This document shows positions 23,687-31,354 of a stretch of DNA of 64,000 nt, piece by piece; the first letter of the stretch is position 1; each line of letters starts with the position of its first letter. A program made the translations under genes and the position numbers. The notes beneath the pieces are model-generated. The model saw only the letters and a list, made by a program, of their open reading frames with translations, did no database searches and was not told where the DNA came from. The stretch spans positions 5,478,001 through 5,542,000 of the forward strand of contig NZ_LT629775.1 in NCBI RefSeq assembly GCF_900105395.1, in the 5' to 3' direction. This DNA is from Streptomyces sp. TLI_053 (GTDB lineage Bacteria; Actinomycetota; Actinomycetes; Streptomycetales; Streptomycetaceae).

Positions 23687-24061
23687 TCAGCCGGGCAGCG
23701 TGTTGAGCACCCCGCCGACCAGCGGCAGGTCGCGCGGACCGCCGCCCGCGCTGAGCGGCCCGGTCAGCAGGTCGGTGCCGACCGGTGCCAGGCCGGAGTT
23801 CTCCGGCTGCACGGTCGCGCCGTTGTTCAGCACGTCGGCCGAGGAGTTGGCCCACGGGTCCAGGCGGAGGTCCTTGACCGGCGCCACGGCGTAACCGAGC
23901 CCGGCGGTGGTACCGCCGAGCGCCTGGTTGACGTCGGTCCTGGCCAGGGCCGCACCGCCCTCGGCGGGGGCCGCGTGCGCCGCGCCCGCGCCGGCGCCGC
24001 CGAGCAGCACCGCGGCGCCCAGGGCGGCGGCGAGGCCGGCCCCGCTCTTCTTCGAAACCAT
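23687..24061 (-). CDS. Small secreted protein of unknown function
   Basis: A 124-residue protein with a signal peptide (MVSKKSGAGLAAALGAAVLL, cleavage near AHAAP). The mature part of about 90 residues has no cysteine and shows DVNQALGGTTAGLGYAVAP, DPWANSSADVLNNG and a C-terminal LPLVGGVLNTLPG. The last stretch recalls small wall-associated secreted proteins of streptomycetes, but no family is assigned. ATG 24061 has AAGGTGA upstream. It is convergent with the 22945 gene and lies directly downstream of two chaplins on the same strand. Confidence 0.7.
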   Translation of the reverse strand: MVSKKSGAGLAAALGAAVLLGGAGAGAAHAAPAEGGAALARTDVNQALGGTTAGLGYAVAPVKDLRLDPWANSSADVLNNGATVQPENSGLAPVGTDLLTGPLSAGGGPRDLPLVGGVLNTLPG

Positions 24062-24178
24062 GCGCAATCACCTTCGGGGGAGGGGTGCCCCGGGCGGCCG
24101 GACCGCGCCCGGGTACGCCGAACCGCCCCCGGCCGGCGGGCCGGGGGGCAGTGCGGGCGGAACGCGTGCCGATGGGGA

Positions 24179-24451
24179 TCAGCAGTCGTCCATGTCGTGG
24201 TGGTGGTCGGCCTCCGCGTTGATGCAGGTGTTGCCGAACGCCGGGTTCAGCAGGCCGATCACGTTGATGGAGTTGCCGCACAGGTTGACCGGGATGTGCA
24301 CCGGAACCTGGAGCTGGTTGCCGGAGGCGACACCGGGCGAGCCGGCGGCGACGCCCTCCGCGCCGGAGCTGGCGGCGGCACCGCCCGCGGCGCCGAGCAC
24401 CAGGCCGGCGGCGGCGGCGGAGAGGACGGCGGCCTTCTTCACGTTCTGCAT
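24179..24451 (-). CDS. Short chaplin with acidic/His C-terminal tail
   Basis: A 90-residue short chaplin: signal peptide (MQNVKKAAVLSAAAAGLVLG), then one chaplin domain. That domain runs SSGAEGVAAGSPGVASGNQ, VPVHIPVNLCGNSINVIGLL, NPAFGNTCIN, with the two conserved cysteines. Chaplins are exported amphipathic proteins that assemble into amyloid fibrils and lower surface tension so hyphae can leave water. Unlike its neighbours, it continues with AEADHHHDMDDC, a charged, possibly metal-binding tail with a third cysteine. The ribosome site lies inside a 15-nt dyad (24458-24472). Confidence 0.93.
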   Translation of the reverse strand: MQNVKKAAVLSAAAAGLVLGAAGGAAASSGAEGVAAGSPGVASGNQLQVPVHIPVNLCGNSINVIGLLNPAFGNTCINAEADHHHDMDDC

Positions 24452-24457
24452 GGGGGT

Positions 24458-24472
24458 TGATCTCCTAGATCA
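24458..24472 (-). promoter_or_regulatory. Dyad covering the chaplin ribosome-binding site
   Basis: TGATCTAGGAGATCA on the minus strand has 6-bp arms around a 3-base centre and contains the AGGAG ribosome site of the chaplin at 24451. It could be an RNA or protein target controlling translation. Confidence 0.4.
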
Positions 24473-24485
24473 CACGCGGGTTGAG

Positions 24486-24519
24486 CGGGCCGCACCCCGC
24501 ACGTGCGGGGTGCGGCCCG
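24486..24519. terminator. Perfect 34-nt palindrome between two chaplin genes
   Basis: Two 17-bp arms are centred at 24502/24503, about 41 bp after the upstream chaplin stop (24561) and 34 bp before the next chaplin start (24451). It is probably a terminator or an RNA-stabilising hairpin in a two-gene message. Confidence 0.65.
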
Positions 24520-24560
24520 GGCACGGCCGATCGACGGTCGCCGGAACGGCGACGGCCGGG

Positions 24561-24803
24561 TCAGCCGTGGTTGACGCAGGTGTTGCCGAACGCCGGGTTC
24601 AGGATGCTGATGACCCCGATGGAGTTGCCGCAGACGTTGACCGGGATGTGCACCGGGATCTGGATCTGGTTGCCGGAGAGCACACCCGGGGAGCCGGCGG
24701 CGACACCCTGGGCACCGGAGCTGGCGAACGCGCCACCGGCCGCACCGACCACCAGGCCGGCGGCGGCGAGGGACAGGGCGGCGGCCTTCTTGAGGTTACG
24801 CAT
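24561..24803 (-). CDS. Short chaplin
   Basis: An 80-residue short chaplin. The signal peptide is MRNLKKAAALSLAAAGLVVG. The single chaplin domain runs SSGAQGVAAGSPGVLSGNQ, VPVHIPVNVCGNSIGVISIL, NPAFGNTCVNHG, with two cysteines. The product is exported, binds the hyphal surface and forms the fibrillar hydrophobic coat. ATG 24803 has GGAGGAAGAACCAC upstream. No convincing BldN-type promoter was found within 200 bp upstream by eye. It may be transcribed with the next chaplin, subject to the intervening palindrome. Confidence 0.95.
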   Translation of the reverse strand: MRNLKKAAALSLAAAGLVVGAAGGAFASSGAQGVAAGSPGVLSGNQIQIPVHIPVNVCGNSIGVISILNPAFGNTCVNHG

Positions 24804-25279
24804 GTGGTTCTTCCTCCGATTTCTGCCCGACCGTCTGTGGAATAGTCGGGATCCGGGCGAGGTGAAATCCTGGCCCGGTGGCTTCTGGGAATGCCGTGAT
24901 TGTCACTCGAGCGGCCCAGATGGCGCGTGTCGCCCATGGCGCGGGCGATGAGCGGCCGCCGCGGTACCGTGCGTCGCGAACGATTCCCGCACGGCCGGGA
25001 AGAATTCGCATCGACGCGCGACCGGGAGGAATTCCGGACGGGCTTGGACCGGCGGCGGATCTCCTCGTCGTGGCGGGCGGGTGGAGCGTGTTCCGACTGT
25101 GAGAACGAGACAGCGCGCCGGGGGAAACGGTCGGATGCGGCAGTCACCCGAATGCCCGGCCGGGGGTCCGTTCCTCCGGACGGGTGACAGTGGGGGTGCC
25201 CTCGCAACCGGGTCGACCGGGTCTCGTTGGAGAAGTCGCACTCCCCGTGCATCTCTGTCGAACAGTCAGGAGGCTCCTC
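24804..25279. other. Divergent intergenic region between chaplins
   Basis: 476 bp separate the minus-strand chaplin (24803) and the plus-strand chaplin (25280). No gene is supported. It should hold two divergent promoters; one BldN-like pair is seen at 25203-25230 for the plus-strand gene. Parts near 24804-24910 are less GC-rich than the surroundings. Confidence 0.6.
25203..25230 (+). promoter_or_regulatory. BldN-type promoter candidate for chaplin
   Basis: CGCAAC (25203-25208) and CGTTGG (25225-25230) with a 16-bp spacer match 10 of 12 positions of the recalled BldN consensus, about 50 bp upstream of the chaplin ATG at 25280. Confidence 0.65.
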
Positions 25280-25519
25280 ATGAGCATCAAGAAGACGGCC
25301 GCCGTCGGCGCCGCTGTTGTCGGCATCGTGGCCGCCGGTGCGGGTTCCGCGATGGCCAGCTCCGGCGCCGAGGGTGTTGCCGCCGGTTCCCCCGGTGTCA
25401 TCTCCGGCAACCAGATCCAGGTCCCGGTCCACGTGCCGGTCAACCTGTGCGGCAACACGATCGACATCATCGGTCTGCTGAACCCGTCCTTCGGCAACAC
25501 CTGCGTCAACAACGGCTGA
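25280..25519 (+). CDS. Short chaplin
   Basis: A 79-residue short chaplin: signal peptide MSIKKTAAVGAAVVGIVAAG, then the domain SSGAEGVAAGSPGVISGNQ, VPVHVPVNLCGNTIDIIGLL, NPSFGNTCVNNG with two conserved cysteines. The strong ribosome site AGGAGG is part of an 11-bp inverted repeat (AGGAGGCTCCT). This is the third chaplin of the cluster and the only one on the plus strand. A BldN-like promoter precedes it. Export is Sec-type, with assembly on the aerial surface. Confidence 0.95.
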   Translation: MSIKKTAAVGAAVVGIVAAGAGSAMASSGAEGVAAGSPGVISGNQIQVPVHVPVNLCGNTIDIIGLLNPSFGNTCVNNG

Positions 25520-25540
25520 CCGATCCTCGGTCCGGCCGGT

Positions 25541-25591
25541 GCGAGCCGCCGCTCCCGCGCTTCCCTCCTGGGGTGCGGAGTGGCGGCTCGC
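25541..25591 (+). terminator. Hairpin after the plus-strand chaplin
   Basis: 15-base arms (25541-25555, 25577-25591) pair with one G-T wobble around a 21-base loop, 22 bp after the chaplin stop. Confidence 0.6.
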
Positions 25592-25806
25592 GGCGTTGTC
25601 GCCCCGGTGCGTCGGCACCGGTCGCCTCCGGGGCGGGCCGGGCCCGGAGGTGCGCCGCCGCCCGCGGCCGGTCCGTCCACGACCCGCCCGTCCGGTCACG
25701 GAGCGGGCTGCCCGCCCCCGCGGCGGGCGGGGTGTCGTAGGCTCGCCCGGCGTCGCGGTGTCGGTCGGCGCGCCGGACGCGAGTGGGGCGGGGAGTACCA
25801 GAGCTG

Positions 25807-27123
25807 ATGAGCACGGCATCGAGCACCGAGTCGTCGGGCGGGGGCGCGGGCGTGCCCTCGTCGGCCTCCCCGCCGTCGTCGCCGTCCGGGTCGGCGGAGC
25901 CGGAGGGGACCGGCGGGCCGGACGCCCCGGCCGCGGGTCCGGGCCGGATCGGGGCCCTGGTCGACCGCTTCGCGCCGGCGCTCGGTGCGTACGCGGTGGT
26001 CAAGGCGACCGGGCTGACCGTCTTCCTGCTGCTGCTCTCGCACACCGAGGACTTCCTGAAGAAGGACCCGGGGCGCGGCGGCGGCGCCCGCCCCTGGGAC
26101 GTGCTCGGCACCTGGGACGGCATCTGGTACCAGCGGATCGCGGAGAACGGCTACGACCCGCAGCTGATCCCGCTGCACGGTTACCCGCTGGCCACCTACT
26201 ACGAGAACTCGGCGGCGTTCTTCCCGCTCTACCCCTGGCTGATGCGGCTGGTCGGGGCGGTGACCGGGCTCGGACCGTACGGCTCGGGGATCGTCGTCTC
26301 GGTGCTGGCCTCCTTCGTCGCCGCCGCCGGGATCTTCGCGATCGCCGAGCGGCTCGGCGGCTTCCGGGCCGGGGTGACCGCGGCGGTGATCTGGGGCCTG
26401 TTCCCGGGTTCGGGCGTGGAGTGGGCGGTCTACTCCGACTCCCTGTTCGTCGCCCTCTCGGCCTGGGCCTGCTACTGCGTGATGACCCGCCGCTGGCTGA
26501 CCGCCGGCACGCTCGCCCTGGTGGCCGGTCTCAACCGGCCGACGGCGGCCACGGTGATCGCCGCGGTGTCGATCTCGGCGCTGGTGGCGCTGGTGCGGCG
26601 CACCGACGGGGTGGCCCGGCCGCTGACCGCGATGCTGATGACCCCGTGGGGCATGCTCGGGTACATCGCCTGGGTCGGCTGGCGGATGGGCGACTGGACC
26701 GGTTACTTCAAGCTCCAGCGCGGCGCCTGGAACCGCTACTTCGACTGGGGCGAGTCCACCCTGAGCAGCACCCTGGACACGATCACCGGTCACTGGACGT
26801 TCTGGCAGTCCAATCCGGCGCCGGACCTCATCGCCGTGTGCCTGCTCATCGCCCTGCCCGGACTTCTGGTGCTGCTGCTGCGGCTGCGGCCGCCGCTGGT
26901 CCTGGTGATCTACACGCTGCTGACCGTCTTCATGGCGCTGAGCAGCAACCAGATCTACGGCAACATCTCGCGCTACCTGCTGCCGGCCTTCCCGCTGTGC
27001 GTCGGCCTGGCGGTGGCGCTGCGACGGCTGCGGCCGGGCACGGTGGCCGGTCTGTTCGCGATGCCGGCGGTGGCGGCGGGCTGGTACGCGGGGTACGCGC
27101 TGTTCGAGCTCGGCATCCCGTAA
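25807..27123 (+). CDS. Polytopic membrane protein, PIG-V-like mannosyltransferase
   Basis: A 438-residue protein. About 45 Ser/Pro/Gly-rich N-terminal residues are followed by around ten membrane segments. The first extracytoplasmic loop reads WDVLGTWDGIWYQRIAENGY; this WDxxWY pattern is typical of PIG-V/GT-C-like polyprenyl-phosphomannose-using glycosyltransferases. YPLATYYENSAAFFPLYPWL follows. It probably transfers a sugar to an exported acceptor, but the acceptor is unknown. ATG 25807 is used; GTG 25783 is in frame eight codons upstream. Confidence 0.8.
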   Translation: MSTASSTESSGGGAGVPSSASPPSSPSGSAEPEGTGGPDAPAAGPGRIGALVDRFAPALGAYAVVKATGLTVFLLLLSHTEDFLKKDPGRGGGARPWDVLGTWDGIWYQRIAENGYDPQLIPLHGYPLATYYENSAAFFPLYPWLMRLVGAVTGLGPYGSGIVVSVLASFVAAAGIFAIAERLGGFRAGVTAAVIWGLFPGSGVEWAVYSDSLFVALSAWACYCVMTRRWLTAGTLALVAGLNRPTAATVIAAVSISALVALVRRTDGVARPLTAMLMTPWGMLGYIAWVGWRMGDWTGYFKLQRGAWNRYFDWGESTLSSTLDTITGHWTFWQSNPAPDLIAVCLLIALPGLLVLLLRLRPPLVLVIYTLLTVFMALSSNQIYGNISRYLLPAFPLCVGLAVALRRLRPGTVAGLFAMPAVAAGWYAGYALFELGIP

Positions 27124-27221
27124 CCGGCGGTGCCCGGGCGTCGCCGCGGCACCCGTGCCCCCGGGAAACGGTCCCGCACGGGATCGTCCGCCGGCGGACG
27201 GCCGTTGCTAACCTCGGAACC

Positions 27222-27710
27222 ATGACGACCAGCCCGCCCGTGCGGCAGATCCGTGACATCTCCGGTCTGCTGGACCACGCCAGCCATGTGCTCGCGACCC
27301 GGATGTCGGCCGCGTTCACCGAGCTCGGGATCACCCCGCGCGCGTACTGCGTGCTGTTCCACGCGATGGAGGCCGAGCGCACCCAGATCCAGTTGGCCGA
27401 GCTGGCGGACCTGGACAAGACCACCATGGTGGTGACCGTCGACGAGCTGGAGAAGGCCGGGCTGGCCGAGCGCAGGCCGTCCGCGGCCGACCGCCGGGCC
27501 CGGATCATCTCGGTGACCGGGGCGGGGGAGCGGGCCGTCGAGCGGGGCACGGCGATCGCCGACCGGGTGCACCGGGACGTGCTGGAGGCGCTGCCGGAGG
27601 ACGAGCGCACCGCCTTCGTCGCGGCGCTGACCCGGCTGGTGGGCGGGCCGCTGGCGGAGCCGGTGGAGAGCGAGCGGACGGTCCGCAGGGCCCGTCGCTC
27701 CCGGGGCTGA
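27222..27710 (+). CDS. MarR-family transcriptional regulator
   Basis: A 162-residue winged-helix regulator. The HTH is IQLAELADLDKTTMVVTVDELEKAGL (about residues 62-87) and the wing is ERRPSAADRRARIISV. The N-terminal dimer helices include SHVLATRMSAAFTELG, and a basic tail RRARRSRG ends the protein. The MFS pump gene starts 107 bp downstream on the same strand. Between them lie two near-identical operator-like repeats. Inference: it represses the pump and is released by a drug-like ligand, the usual MarR-MFS logic. Confidence 0.9.
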   Translation: MTTSPPVRQIRDISGLLDHASHVLATRMSAAFTELGITPRAYCVLFHAMEAERTQIQLAELADLDKTTMVVTVDELEKAGLAERRPSAADRRARIISVTGAGERAVERGTAIADRVHRDVLEALPEDERTAFVAALTRLVGGPLAEPVESERTVRRARRSRG

Positions 27711-27717
27711 AATCAGG

Positions 27718-27745
27718 AAGAGGATCATCTGCAAGAGGATCCTCT
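27718..27745. promoter_or_regulatory. Tandem MarR operator candidates
   Basis: AAGAGGATCATCT (27718-27730) and AAGAGGATCCTCT (27733-27745) repeat with a 15-bp period. The second contains the perfect palindrome AGAGGATCCTCT. They lie just after the marR stop and about 75 bp before the MFS ATG, in an AT-rich pocket that also holds the likely pump promoter. Confidence 0.72.
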
Positions 27746-27817
27746 CGGAAAAGATAGTCCACAACAAAACAATCTGCTAGCGTTCTACCCGGTACTCGAC
27801 CCACCGGGAGACCCGCT

Positions 27818-29296
27818 ATGACCACGCATGCGTCGACCACCCACGTGTCGACCACTCAAGCGTCGACCGCCCGTACGTCGACCGCGGCCGCCCCGGGCGC
27901 GCCCGCCCCGACCCGCTCCCGCGCCCTCGCCCTGGCGGTGCTCTGCGCGGGGATGCTGATGATCGTCCTGGACGGCTCGATCGTCACCGTCGCCCTTCCG
28001 GCCATCCAGCAGGACCTCGGTTTCACCCCGGCCGGCCTGACCTGGACCGTCAACGCGTACCTGATCGCCTTCGCCGGGCTGCTCCTGCTCGCCGGCCGGC
28101 TCGGGGACCTCGTCGGCCGCCGGAAGGTGTTCGTCGCCGGGCTGGCGCTGTTCACCGCGGCCTCGCTGCTGTGCGCCCTCGCCACCGGCCCGGAACTGCT
28201 GATCGCCGCCCGCTTCCTGCAGGGCGTCGGCGGCGCCCTGGCCTCCTCGGTCAGCCTCGGCATGCTCGTCACGCTCTTCCCGGAGCCCGGCGAGCGGGGC
28301 CGTGCCATCGGCGCGTTCAGCTTCGTCGGCGCGGCCGGCGCGTCGATCGGCCAGGTGCTCGGCGGTGTGCTCACCGAGGCGCTGGACTGGCACTGGATCT
28401 TCCTGATCAACCTGCCGCTCGGCCTCACCGCCGCGCTGCTGGCGCTGCGCGTACTGGCCCCCGACCGCGGCCCCGGGCTGCGGGCCGGCGCCGACGCCCT
28501 GGGCTCGGTGCTGATCACGGCGGCGCTGATGCTCGGCATCTACACCCTGGTCGGCACCGCCGAGCACGGCTGGACCTCCGCCCGGACGCTCGTCCTCGGC
28601 CTGCTCGCGCTGGTCCTGCTGGCCGGTTTCCTGGTCCGCCAGGCCCTGGCCGCGACACCCCTGCTGCCGCTGCGGATGTTCCGCTCCCGGGCCGTCTCCA
28701 CCGCCAACGCGGTGCAGGTGCTGGTCATCTCCGGGATGTTCGGCTTCCAGGTCCTGGTGGCGCTCTACCTGCAGAACGTGCGCGGCTACGGGGCCGCCGC
28801 CACCGGTCTCGCCATGCTCCCGGCCGCCGTCGCGATCGGTGCCGTCTCCCTGCTGCTCTCGGCCCGGCTGAGCGCCCGGTTCGGCGAGCGTGCCGTCCTG
28901 CTGGCCGGTCTCGGGCTGCTGGTCGCGGCGCTCGGCCTGCTGACCCGGCTGCCGGCCGACGCGGGCTACCCGGTCGATCTGCTGCCGACCATGCTGCTCG
29001 CCGGCGGTGGCGGGCTGGTGCTCTCCGGACTGGCCGCGCTGGGCATGTCCGGCGCCGGCGAGGAGGACGCCGGGACGGCCTCCGGACTGTTCAACACCAC
29101 CCAGCAGGTCGGTGCCGCGCTCGGGGTGGCGGTGCTCTCCACCCTGGCCACCTCCCGCGGCGACGCCCTGGTCGCCGCCGGCCGGCCGGCGGCGGAGGCG
29201 CTCACCGGCGGCTTCCGGCTCGCCTTCGCGGTCGCCACCGGTCTGCTCGCCCTGGCCTTCGTGGTCACCGCCCTGCTGCCGCGTCCGAAGAAGTGA
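27818..29296 (+). CDS. MFS drug-efflux transporter, DHA2 (14-TM) family
   Basis: A 492-residue proton-driven efflux pump of the EmrB/QacA type with about 14 membrane segments. The family motif around LDGSIVTVALPAIQQDLG (about residue 49) and the loop GRLGDLVGRRKVF (about residue 100) are clear. SFVGAAGASIGQVLGGVL matches motif C of antiporters. The first 30 residues are a Thr/Ser-rich repeat encoded by four imperfect 15-bp units with GTCGAC at 27832, 27847, 27862 and 27877. It is probably regulated by the upstream MarR protein. Substrates unknown. Confidence 0.92.
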   Translation: MTTHASTTHVSTTQASTARTSTAAAPGAPAPTRSRALALAVLCAGMLMIVLDGSIVTVALPAIQQDLGFTPAGLTWTVNAYLIAFAGLLLLAGRLGDLVGRRKVFVAGLALFTAASLLCALATGPELLIAARFLQGVGGALASSVSLGMLVTLFPEPGERGRAIGAFSFVGAAGASIGQVLGGVLTEALDWHWIFLINLPLGLTAALLALRVLAPDRGPGLRAGADALGSVLITAALMLGIYTLVGTAEHGWTSARTLVLGLLALVLLAGFLVRQALAATPLLPLRMFRSRAVSTANAVQVLVISGMFGFQVLVALYLQNVRGYGAAATGLAMLPAAVAIGAVSLLLSARLSARFGERAVLLAGLGLLVAALGLLTRLPADAGYPVDLLPTMLLAGGGGLVLSGLAALGMSGAGEEDAGTASGLFNTTQQVGAALGVAVLSTLATSRGDALVAAGRPAAEALTGGFRLAFAVATGLLALAFVVTALLPRPKK

Positions 29297-29302
29297 GGAG
29301 CC

Positions 29303-29337
29303 CTCCGGGGCCGTCCGCGCAACCGACGGCCCCGGAG
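29303..29337 (+). terminator. Perfect 13-bp stem after the MFS gene
   Basis: Arms 29303-29315 and 29325-29337 with a 9-base loop, 6 bp after the stop codon. Confidence 0.75.
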
Positions 29338-29424
29338 CGGCGACAGGTCGTTTCCGGTCGGCTTGTATGCTCCACGTGGCGCCGGGGCGGACGTCCTGGC
29401 CGCCGATCGTTCGAGGACACAGCC

Positions 29425-31266
29425 GTGAGAGGTGCGGGGATGTCGGGTCGCCGAGACAGGAGTCGGTCCAGCGTGGCCAGGCCGCGTTCCGAGGACCCGA
29501 CCGGCTCGGCGGGTTCGGGAGCGTCCGGGAGCGGCTCCGCGAACGGCTCCGCGGCGGGCGGTTCCGGTACGGGCAAGGCCGCCGCCGGTGGCTCGATCCC
29601 GGCGCCCAGGGCCGGCGGCCGGGCCGAGGCCAGGCGCGCGGCCCAGGGCAAGGGCGGCCGCGGCGGACCCGGCGGCGACGGCGGGGCGAACGGCTCGGGC
29701 CACCGCAGGGCGGGCGGGCGCGGCAAGAAGCCCGAGCGCAACGTGAAGAAGATCGTCGGCTGGACGGCCGTGGGCGCCCTGGTGCTCATAGCCGGGACCG
29801 GTGGGGCGATCTACCTCAAGCTCAGCGGCAACATCAAGACCATCGACTCGGACGGGCTCAGCAAGGACCGCCCGCCGGCGTCCGCGGCGGACGCCAACGG
29901 CAACAAGCCGGTGAACATCCTGCTGATCGGCTCCGACAGCCGTGGCGGCGGCAACTCCGACCTGGGCGGCGGCGACGCCGACGGGGCCCGTTCGGACACC
30001 ACGATCCTGCTGCACGTCTACGCCGACCACAAGAACGCCATCGGCGTCTCGATCCCGCGCAACACCCTGGTGACCATCCCGCCCTGCAAACTCCCCAACG
30101 GCAAGTGGACCAAGGAGCAGAAGGGCAAGGACGTCCTCTTCAACGCCGCGTTCTCGCAGGGCGACTCGCCGGAGGGCAACGCCGCCTGCACCCAGAACAC
30201 GGTGGAGAAGCTCACCGGGATCCGGGTCGACCACACCCTGGTGGTCGACTTCTCCGGCTTCGCGGCGATGACCAAGGCGGTCGGCGGCGTCGAGGTCTGC
30301 CTGCCCAAGGCCATCTACGAGAACGACATCAACCCCAACCTCCAGAAGAAGGGCAGTCAGGTCCTCCCGGCCGGACGGCAGAAGGTGGAGGGCCAGAAGG
30401 CGCTCGACTACGTCCGGCTGCGGCACGGCATCGGCGACGGTTCCGACATCGGCCGGATGAAGCGCCAGCAGGCGTTCATGAGTTCGATGATCAGCACGGT
30501 CAAGAAGAAGGGCCTGGAGCCCACCACCCTGCTGCCGCTGGCCGACGCGGCCACCAAGTCGCTGCGGGTGGACGAGGGGCTCAACTCGGTCGACAAGCTG
30601 ATGTCCTTCGCCCTCTCGCTGAAGAACATCGACCTGCACGACCTCAAGTTCGTGACCCCGCCGTGGCGTTACAGCGAGGCCAACCTCGACCTGGTGAAGC
30701 CCGACGTGGACCGGCTCTGGGAGGCCATCAAGGCCGACCGCACCCTGGACGGCAAGGACGCCACCGGCGAGCAGGCCGCCGCGCCGGAGGCCCCGGCCGC
30801 CCCCGCGGCCACCCCGGAGGCCCCGCCGGCCACCACCGCGCCGCCCGCGCGCGCCGTCGCGGCCCCGATCAGGGTCGCCGTCTACAACGGAACGACCGTC
30901 AACGGCCTCGGCGCCAAGGCGGGTGAGGCGCTGAAGGCGGCGCAGTTCACCGTCACCGCCGTCAGCCAGGCGAAGTCCACCAACAAGCTCACCACGACGG
31001 TCGAGTACGGCGCCGGGCAGAAGGCCAACGCCGAGAAGGTGGCCGCGCTGTTTCCCGGGGCCACCCTCACCTCCACCACGGCGGCGGGCATCAGCGTGGT
31101 GCTCGGCAAGGACTACGCCGACGCCGACGGCGGTGCCGGCACGGCCGCTCCGGGCACCCCGGCGGCCCCGGCCGCCCCCGCCCCGCTGCCCAGCTCGGTC
31201 ACCGAGGAAGCCCGTTCGGCGGACGACGACATCTGCGCCAACACCAGCTACGGCTCCGGTGGCTGA
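29425..31266 (+). CDS. LytR-CpsA-Psr (LCP) family cell-wall ligase
   Basis: About 613 residues. A long basic, Gly/Ser/Ala-rich cytoplasmic N-terminus (to ~105) precedes one membrane segment (VGWTAVGALVLIAGTGGAIY). The LCP domain then begins PVNILLIGSDSRGGG, with DTTILLHV, the arginine in SIPRNTLV, and DYVRLRHGIGDGSDIGRMKRQQ. A Pro/Ala linker leads to a C-terminal LytR_C domain (IRVAVYNGTTVNGLGAKAG). LCP enzymes attach teichoic-acid-like or other anionic glycopolymers to peptidoglycan outside the membrane. GTG 29425 has GAGGA seven bases upstream; ATG 29440 is a credible alternative. Confidence 0.92.
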   Translation: MRGAGMSGRRDRSRSSVARPRSEDPTGSAGSGASGSGSANGSAAGGSGTGKAAAGGSIPAPRAGGRAEARRAAQGKGGRGGPGGDGGANGSGHRRAGGRGKKPERNVKKIVGWTAVGALVLIAGTGGAIYLKLSGNIKTIDSDGLSKDRPPASAADANGNKPVNILLIGSDSRGGGNSDLGGGDADGARSDTTILLHVYADHKNAIGVSIPRNTLVTIPPCKLPNGKWTKEQKGKDVLFNAAFSQGDSPEGNAACTQNTVEKLTGIRVDHTLVVDFSGFAAMTKAVGGVEVCLPKAIYENDINPNLQKKGSQVLPAGRQKVEGQKALDYVRLRHGIGDGSDIGRMKRQQAFMSSMISTVKKKGLEPTTLLPLADAATKSLRVDEGLNSVDKLMSFALSLKNIDLHDLKFVTPPWRYSEANLDLVKPDVDRLWEAIKADRTLDGKDATGEQAAAPEAPAAPAATPEAPPATTAPPARAVAAPIRVAVYNGTTVNGLGAKAGEALKAAQFTVTAVSQAKSTNKLTTTVEYGAGQKANAEKVAALFPGATLTSTTAAGISVVLGKDYADADGGAGTAAPGTPAAPAAPAPLPSSVTEEARSADDDICANTSYGSGG

Positions 31267-31290
31267 TCCTCCGTCGCCCCCTTCGGAACC

Positions 31291-31331
31291 GACGGGCGGG
31301 CCCCCGGCATCGCACCGGGGGCCCGCCCGTC
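31291..31331. terminator. Perfect 17-bp stem, bidirectional terminator
   Basis: Arms 31291-31307 and 31315-31331 with a 7-base loop, between the convergent LCP gene (stop 31266) and the conserved hypothetical gene (stop 31355). Confidence 0.85.
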
Positions 31332-31354
31332 GAACGTCCCGCGGAACCGGCCGG

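Noticed and set aside
27829..27883. CRISPR-like regular spacing of GTCGAC
   Set aside because: Units are 15 bp, imperfect and in frame within the transporter gene, with no spacers and no cas genes.
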